From Bermanella sp047628755 (GTDB lineage Bacteria > Pseudomonadota > Gammaproteobacteria > Pseudomonadales > Oceanobacteraceae), in assembly GCA_047628755.1 (NCBI GenBank), contig JBLHVV010000110.1:1-10615 (forward strand): a DNA stretch of 10,615 bases, given 5' to 3'. A program made the position numbers and the translations under genes. Below are positions 6,088-10,615 of the stretch, in pieces. The stretch's first letter is position 1. Every line of letters starts with the position of its first letter. Under the pieces are notes generated by a model. That model was not told where the DNA came from. It saw nothing but the letters and a program-made list of their open reading frames with translations, and ran no database searches.

Positions 6088-8439
6088 TTAGCTATTCTCT
6101 TGGCAATACATAACTGCATTTAAAACACGTTCTGGTGTAGCGGGTGTGTCCAAAGGTGGATTCACTTTATAATTGCCCACACTTGCTGCAGCATCCCGCA
6201 GTGCCAGCCATGCTGCCATTCCTAACATTAACGGCGGTTCGCCCACTGCCTTAGAATTGTAAATTGTGTCCTCAGCATTAGCACGATGAAATAAAGACGT
6301 GTTAAATATCTTGGGCATATCGGCCGCCGTGGGAATTTTATAAGTTGCTGGGGCATTCGATGCCAAACGGCCGTTATCATCCCAGTTTAATTCCTCAGTG
6401 GTTAACCAGCCCATTCCTTGAACATAAGCCCCTTCTATTTGACCAATATCAATAACAGGATTTAATGATTTACCTACATCCTGAATAATATCGGTACGCA
6501 GCATTTCGTATTCACCCGTTAGCGTATCAATTTCTACTTCGCTACAAGCCGCACCTAATGCGTAATAAAAGAATGGCCGCCCTGTGGCAGTAGCGCGGTC
6601 ATAATGAATTTTGGGTGTTTTATAAAACCCCGTAGTAGAGAGTGAAACGCGATTTTGATACGCCATTTCTACAAATGGCCCAAAGCCTATCCATTCTTCA
6701 TTATCATTTTTAGTGATGACCACATGATTGTTTTCAAAACGAACGGCGTCTTCCTTAATAACCCATTTTTCACAGGCAAAATCTATCAGTCGACCTTTTA
6801 AAATAATGCAGGCGTTCTGTGCAGCCTTACCATTGAGGTCGGTACCTGAGGATGCCGCCGTTGGTGAAGTATTAGGTACTTTTTCAGTGTTAGTGCTGCT
6901 TACTTGCACCATATCTAAATCAATATCAAATTCGTTGGCCACTACTTGAGCTACTTTGGTAAACAGGCCTTGTCCCATTTCTGTACCACCATGATTTAAA
7001 TGCACACTGCCATCAGTATAAATATGGACCAGCGCACCAGCCTGATTCAAATGCTGCACTGTAAAAGAAATACCGAATTTAACAGGTGTTAAGGCTATAC
7101 CCCGTTTTTTATAAACATTAGCATTGTTAAAAACAGTAATTTCGTCACGGCGCTTACGGTATTCACATTCATGTTCAAGTTGTTCAATTAACTCTTTCAT
7201 GTGGTAGTTTTCTATTAGCTGGCCGTAATGAGTTTTATCACCGTCTTGATACAAGTTTTCTTTACGAATATCTAAAGGGTCACGTCCCACTGCGCGTGCC
7301 ACATCGTCAATAATATATTCCGCTATAACCGTTCCCTGGGGGCCGCCAAAACCACGGAAAGCCGTGTTTGAAACCGTATGTGTTTTACAACGATGACCCA
7401 CTACACGAGTGTCTTGCATGTTATATGCGTTATCGCTGTGGAACATTGCACGGTCAACAATGGCATCTGATAAGTCAGGTGAATAACCGCACTTACCTGC
7501 CACCATAATATCTGCGCCCATTAATTTGCCCGAATCGTCAAAACCAATTGTGTAAGTATTATAAAAATCATGACGCTTGCCTGTCATTACCATGTCGTCG
7601 GCACGAGACAATCGAATTTTTATTGGACAACGCAATCTGTGTGCAAGTAAAGAAGCCATGCATGCCCAAGGGGCAGCTTGAGTTTCTTTACCACCAAAAC
7701 CTCCACCCATTCTGCGCACTTCTACCTGAACATAGTTGATGGGTATATCTAAAACTTCTGCGATTAACTTTTGAACTTCAGTTGGGTGCTGGCTAGACGT
7801 GAATACTTTCATTCCACGATCTTCCGTGGGCACAACATAACTAACCTGGCCTTCAAGATAAAAGTGCTCTTGCCCTTTTACATAAAGCTCGCCGGATAAT
7901 GTATTAGGGGCTTTTTTTATAGCCGCTGCAAAGTCACCTTTTTGCATACTATGAGTGGGACGAACAAAAAAGTTTTCTTTCAATGCGTCTTTTACTTCTA
8001 GTATGGCTGGTAATACTTGGTATTCTACTTTGGCTAACTTAACGGCACGCTTTGCTTGTTCAAATGAGTGGGCTGCCACTGCAAATAATGGCTGGCCTAT
8101 AAATTCGACTTTTCCGTCTGCAAATAATGGGTCGCCCTTAAATACTGGGCCAATGTCTGTTTCTCCCGGTATATCATCAATCATTACAACATCTATAACA
8201 CCGTCTGCTAATCTAACTGCAGATAGATCCATGCTAATAATATTGGCATGGGCTTTTGTACTTTGCCCGACGGCAACATGTAATGTACCAGCCAGCTCGG
8301 CCATATCGTCGACGTAAATTGCATCGCCTGTTACATGTTTTTCTGCACTTTCATGCATCATACTCTTGCCACTTTTGCCTTTGGCAGGACGCTTACGGCG
8401 ATCTTCATATGAGTCGAATTTCGAAGACATATAGCTCAT
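6088..8439 (-). CDS. xdhB: Xanthine dehydrogenase, molybdopterin-binding subunit (XdhB)
   Basis: This is the large catalytic subunit, which hydroxylates hypoxanthine and xanthine to urate at the Mo centre. In the 783-residue product the N-terminal aldehyde oxidase/xanthine dehydrogenase a/b hammerhead spans about 30-150, followed by Mo-cofactor domains. Visible motifs are GQEHFYLEGQ (189-198, one of two active-site glutamates in the family), GGGFGGKE (245-252), FRGFGGPQG (361-369, containing the substrate arginine R362), a GTEMGQGLFTK segment, NTSPTAASSGTD, and VGEPPLML with the catalytic base E734. All key residues are present. An in-frame ATG lies at 8475, but I chose 8439: AAGGAGG sits eight bases upstream (8448-8454), and the earlier ATG would overlap the end of xdhA. 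The xdhA stop codon is one base before this start. Electrons leave through the XdhA iron-sulfur clusters and FAD. Confidence 0.95.
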   Translation of the reverse strand: MSYMSSKFDSYEDRRKRPAKGKSGKSMMHESAEKHVTGDAIYVDDMAELAGTLHVAVGQSTKAHANIISMDLSAVRLADGVIDVVMIDDIPGETDIGPVFKGDPLFADGKVEFIGQPLFAVAAHSFEQAKRAVKLAKVEYQVLPAILEVKDALKENFFVRPTHSMQKGDFAAAIKKAPNTLSGELYVKGQEHFYLEGQVSYVVPTEDRGMKVFTSSQHPTEVQKLIAEVLDIPINYVQVEVRRMGGGFGGKETQAAPWACMASLLAHRLRCPIKIRLSRADDMVMTGKRHDFYNTYTIGFDDSGKLMGADIMVAGKCGYSPDLSDAIVDRAMFHSDNAYNMQDTRVVGHRCKTHTVSNTAFRGFGGPQGTVIAEYIIDDVARAVGRDPLDIRKENLYQDGDKTHYGQLIENYHMKELIEQLEHECEYRKRRDEITVFNNANVYKKRGIALTPVKFGISFTVQHLNQAGALVHIYTDGSVHLNHGGTEMGQGLFTKVAQVVANEFDIDLDMVQVSSTNTEKVPNTSPTAASSGTDLNGKAAQNACIILKGRLIDFACEKWVIKEDAVRFENNHVVITKNDNEEWIGFGPFVEMAYQNRVSLSTTGFYKTPKIHYDRATATGRPFFYYALGAACSEVEIDTLTGEYEMLRTDIIQDVGKSLNPVIDIGQIEGAYVQGMGWLTTEELNWDDNGRLASNAPATYKIPTAADMPKIFNTSLFHRANAEDTIYNSKAVGEPPLMLGMAAWLALRDAAASVGNYKVNPPLDTPATPERVLNAVMYCQENS

Positions 8440-8440
8440 A

Positions 8441-9931
8441 TTAGTGGCCTCCTTGTACTGAATTTGTTTGAGCAACCAGTACTTCTGGTGAAAATAATTG
8501 TAGGCCTGTTTTGATTATTAAATTGCTGGCCACGTTTAAACGATATTCAGGAGTGGCACGAACATCTAATATTGGCGAGTAATCATGTTTGATTTGTTGA
8601 GCAGCCCGTTCAAAGCTTTCTAATGCGAAATCAGCACCATTCAAGCTGGCCTCTGTTTTTTCTGCACGCAGCGGAGTTGCTGCCATACCGCCACACGCGA
8701 TACGTGCATTGGCAATTTTTCCATCTTTATTGTCTAAGCGTACTGCCATTAATACTGCTGATATATCGTCTTCTTTTCGCTTGCTTACTTTGAATACATG
8801 CAAGTGTTGATTGCTTAGTAGTTTAGGAACAATCAATGCGCTTAGATATTCGCCTTTGTTCATTGCAGTTTGCTTGTAGCCAGTAAAAAAATCATCAATA
8901 GCCACTTCACGCACCCCTTCGCTAGAAGATAATTCAACCCGTGCCTCCAAAGCCATGAATACAGGAGGGGTGTCTCCGATAGGAGAGGCATTGGCCACAT
9001 TGCCACCTAATGTGCCTAGATTGCGAATTTGAACAGCCGCTATTCTATCAATCAGCATGGCGAAAGACGGAAAGTGCTTGGCTAGATGGGTTTCTGAATC
9101 GGTATAACTGACCATGGCGCCAAACTTCATTGCGTGTTCTGTTTCTGTCACTTCGGTCAATGTTTTAATTTTATGTAAACAAATTATAATTTCGAACTGC
9201 TTAAACATCTGGGTGATTTCTAACCCCAAGTCTGTGCCACCGGCCCAAAGGGTGGCATTAGGGTGCTGTTTTAATATCAGCTTAAGCTGATCTTCAGATT
9301 CAGGCACAAATAACTTGCGACCCTCGTAGTCAATACTGGCCTTTAAATGGCCATCTCTGCACTCTTGTTGTGCAATAGGATCAAATTGCACCACTGGAGT
9401 TGCTGATATTGCTGCTGTGGCAGATGGCCCAGGGTATTGGCCCATGGCTTTTGCCGCCTCAATAATTGGACGATAACCAGTACAGCGGCAAAGGTTGCCT
9501 GATAATGCTTGATAAATGTCGTGCTCAGTAACGGCGCTGCCTGATTTATTTGCTATTTTATTTTGGTACAGTGCAGCCAGTGAAGCGACTATACCAGGTG
9601 TACAAAAACCACATTGAGAGCCGTGATGCTCAACCATGGCGGTTTGTACTGGGTGCAATTGCCCCTCTGTGCTTAAGCCCTCGACGGTAATAATGCTCTT
9701 ACCGTCTATCGAGCCTAGCAAAGCAATACACGCATTCATGGCCTGAAATGAAACGACACCAGAATCATCCTGCTCCACCATTAAAATAGAACAAGCTCCA
9801 CAGTCACCGCCTGCACAGCCCTCTTTAGTTGCAGGCAGTGCAATTTTGGTGCGCAGATAACGTAAAACCGTCCAATTTGGGTCGATTTTATCTTCCTTTA
9901 CCAACTGTCCATTAATCGAAAACTGAATCAC
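8441..9931 (-). CDS. xdhA: Xanthine dehydrogenase, FeS/FAD subunit (XdhA)
   Basis: This small subunit carries electrons from the Mo site in XdhB to NAD+. The 496 residues hold a plant-type [2Fe-2S] domain with C39, C44, C47 and C68, then a second helical [2Fe-2S] domain with C107, C110 (CGFC), C148 and C150 (CRCTGYRP). An FAD-binding domain of the CO-dehydrogenase flavoprotein type follows from about 205, with LWAGGTDLGLEI near 228-239 and IRNLGTLGGNVANASPIGDT near 301-320. The C-terminal CO-dehydrogenase flavoprotein domain ends the protein. Iron-sulfur and FAD domains on one chain with Mo on another match the bacterial XdhAB arrangement. The start is GTG at 9929-9931, giving the usual MIQFSING opening; AGAGG lies five bases before it. 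It is first in the operon, facing the divergent ABC gene. Confidence 0.95.
   Translation of the reverse strand: MIQFSINGQLVKEDKIDPNWTVLRYLRTKIALPATKEGCAGGDCGACSILMVEQDDSGVVSFQAMNACIALLGSIDGKSIITVEGLSTEGQLHPVQTAMVEHHGSQCGFCTPGIVASLAALYQNKIANKSGSAVTEHDIYQALSGNLCRCTGYRPIIEAAKAMGQYPGPSATAAISATPVVQFDPIAQQECRDGHLKASIDYEGRKLFVPESEDQLKLILKQHPNATLWAGGTDLGLEITQMFKQFEIIICLHKIKTLTEVTETEHAMKFGAMVSYTDSETHLAKHFPSFAMLIDRIAAVQIRNLGTLGGNVANASPIGDTPPVFMALEARVELSSSEGVREVAIDDFFTGYKQTAMNKGEYLSALIVPKLLSNQHLHVFKVSKRKEDDISAVLMAVRLDNKDGKIANARIACGGMAATPLRAEKTEASLNGADFALESFERAAQQIKHDYSPILDVRATPEYRLNVASNLIIKTGLQLFSPEVLVAQTNSVQGGH
8448..8454 (-). promoter_or_regulatory. Strong ribosome binding site for xdhB
   Basis: The minus strand reads AAGGAGG, a perfect Shine-Dalgarno match, eight bases before the ATG at 8439. 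It lies within the last codons of xdhA (Gly-Gly). This is the strongest such site in the window and decides the xdhB start in favour of 8439 over the in-frame ATG at 8475. Confidence 0.85.
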
Positions 9932-9976
9932 AGCAACCTCTACTCATTTATACGTGCGTTGAAATATCGTCAAATT

Positions 9977-10004
9977 AAGGCCTATAAAAGATAGTTAAAG
10001 CCTT
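9977..10004. promoter_or_regulatory. Possible stem-loop in the xdhA leader
   Basis: AAGGC (9977-9981) faces GCCTT (10000-10004), and directly inside it CTAT (9982-9985) faces ATAG (9991-9994) around an AAAAG loop, leaving a TTAAA bulge (9995-9999). If xdhA transcription starts upstream of 10004 on the minus strand, this would form near the 5' end of the leader. It does not resemble a purine or Moco riboswitch that I recognise. The stem is short and may be chance. Confidence 0.25.
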
Positions 10005-10015
10005 TTAAAACGCTT

Positions 10016-10046
10016 ATTGTATTTTTAGTATCAAAAAACAAGTCAT
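10016..10046 (-). promoter_or_regulatory. Tentative sigma-70 promoter for the xdh operon
   Basis: On the minus strand, TACAAT at 10021-10016 matches the -10 consensus at five of six positions. The best -35 nearby is ATGACT at 10046-10041 (four of six), but the spacer is 19 bases, longer than ideal. A second pair nearer the gene, TTGACG (9973-9968) and TATAAA (9952-9947), has a spacer of only 15 and would start transcription inside the ribosome binding site. Neither is convincing; one promoter must lie in this gap. Confidence 0.25.
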
Positions 10047-10053
10047 TCATTTT

Positions 10054-10069
10054 CTGACCATTCGGTCAG
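10054..10069. promoter_or_regulatory. Candidate TetR-family (RutR-like) operator
   Basis: CTGACCATTCGGTCAG is a perfect inverted repeat with 6-bp arms (10054-10059 and 10064-10069) and a 4-base centre. Its arms TGACC and GGTCA resemble the E. coli RutR consensus TTGACCANNTGGTCAA, differing at three of the 14 defined positions. RutR is a TetR-family regulator that senses uracil and is linked to pyrimidine and purine degradation. The site lies between the divergent xdh operon and ABC gene, so one protein could control both. The regulator is not encoded here, and another TetR-family protein is equally possible. Confidence 0.55.
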
Positions 10070-10110
10070 TTTTGCAATGTTTTTTACATCTTATTTAGCA
10101 ATTACATCTA

Positions 10111-10127
10111 TTGGCAAGCAATTTGCA
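10111..10127 (+). promoter_or_regulatory. Sigma-54 (RpoN) promoter for the ABC transporter gene
   Basis: TTGGCAAGCAATTTGCA fits the -24/-12 consensus TTGGCACRNNNNTTGCW at all defined positions but one (A for C after TTGGCA). The invariant GG is at 10113-10114 and the invariant GC at 10125-10126, exactly 12 bases apart. Transcription should start near 10138, leaving a leader of about 44 bases before the ATG at 10182. Sigma-54 promoters need an enhancer-binding activator such as NtrC; I see no clear NtrC palindrome upstream. Nitrogen-limited control of purine uptake would fit the gene context. Confidence 0.7.
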
Positions 10128-10181
10128 AACCAATACTGTCTAAATGGTCAACATAATTTACATAGGTTCCTTTATATTAGT

Positions 10182-10615
10182 ATGAGTCGTCTAACTTTAC
10201 AGGGAATATGGAAGCGATATCCCGGATGTATCGCCAACCAAGATATTCACATTAATGTACCGTCTGGAGAAATACACGCTTTACTTGGCGAGAATGGCGC
10301 CGGTAAAAGTACCCTAATGAAAATCATTTATGGCGTGGTAAAGCCTGACGCTGGGGACTTTTATTGGGAAGGTGAAAAAATTACAGTAAGCGGGCCTGCT
10401 CAAGCTCGGGGGTTGGGCATAGGCATGGTGTTTCAGCACTTCTCATTATTTGAAACACTCACGGTTGCTGAAAACATTTCTTTAAGTCTTCCAAAACAAC
10501 AAAGTAAAGACATGGCAGCTTTAAGCCAGCGCATACGGGAAGTATCCACCCACTATGGCATGGCGCTCGACCCAGAACGTTACGTGCATACCCTTAGTGT
10601 AGGCGAACAGCAACG
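10182..10615 (+). CDS. ABC importer ATP-binding subunit, nucleoside/BMP type (partial)
   Basis: The first 144 codons of an ATP-binding cassette protein are present; the gene runs off the right edge. Walker A is GENGAGKST at 36-44, the Q-loop glutamine is Q85 in VFQHFSLF, and the signature motif LSVGEQQ starts at 138 just as the window ends. The wording MVFQHFSLFETLTVAENI and LSVGE is typical of the nucleoside/simple-sugar importer class whose binding proteins are of the BMP (PnrA-like) family. Those ATPases usually have two fused cassettes of about 500 residues, so most of the protein is missing here. Permease and binding-protein genes are expected downstream. Divergent placement beside xdhA suggests uptake of purine bases or nucleosides. 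The ATG has only a weak ribosome site (AGG, 15 bases upstream), but no other in-frame start gives a family-like N-terminus. Confidence 0.88.
   Translation, partial: MSRLTLQGIWKRYPGCIANQDIHINVPSGEIHALLGENGAGKSTLMKIIYGVVKPDAGDFYWEGEKITVSGPAQARGLGIGMVFQHFSLFETLTVAENISLSLPKQQSKDMAALSQRIREVSTHYGMALDPERYVHTLSVGEQQ

Noticed and set aside
7955..8317. 120-codon plus-strand open frame opposite xdhB
   Set aside because: It is the antisense shadow of a well-supported gene, with low-complexity composition and no recognisable motif.

Overview
This window is a purine-degradation gene cluster, probably from a marine or aquatic gammaproteobacterium. The DNA is visibly AT-rich, and the set combines a two-subunit xanthine dehydrogenase, a membrane cytochrome-type urate oxidase and allantoicase. 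No marker gene is present, so the organism assignment rests on gene style alone and is tentative.

Layout: nine genes lie head to tail on the minus strand and fill almost all of 123-9931. In transcription order they are xdhA (GTG start), xdhB, xdhC, alc, uraD, uraH, allA, guaD and puuD. Gaps run from a 1-base overlap to 68 bases, so they look like one operon of about 9.8 kb. A 250-base intergenic region (9932-10181) separates xdhA from a divergent plus-strand gene cut by the right edge. That gene encodes the ATP-binding subunit of a nucleoside/BMP-type ABC importer. At the left edge, beyond the 3' end of puuD, is a degenerate 34-base tandem repeat that continues out of the window.

How the genes work together: GuaD deaminates guanine to xanthine. 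XdhA/XdhB, matured by XdhC, oxidise hypoxanthine and xanthine to urate. PuuD oxidises urate to 5-hydroxyisourate and passes electrons to its own c-type heme domain. UraH and UraD convert 5-hydroxyisourate through OHCU to (S)-allantoin. Alc splits allantoate to ureidoglycolate and urea, and AllA splits ureidoglycolate to glyoxylate and urea. The step between allantoin and allantoate (allantoinase, puuE/allB) is not encoded in this window. The divergent ABC gene probably supplies purines or nucleosides.

Regulation: the divergent intergenic region holds a near-consensus sigma-54 (-24/-12) promoter pointing at the ABC gene, which fits nitrogen-controlled uptake. It also holds a perfect 16-base inverted repeat resembling a TetR-family, RutR-like operator. 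A 9-bp-arm inverted repeat sits between xdhC and alc. No regulator gene is in the window. The enzymes themselves belong to known families and I see no wholly new system. The most useful new leads are the regulatory sites and the missing allantoinase.
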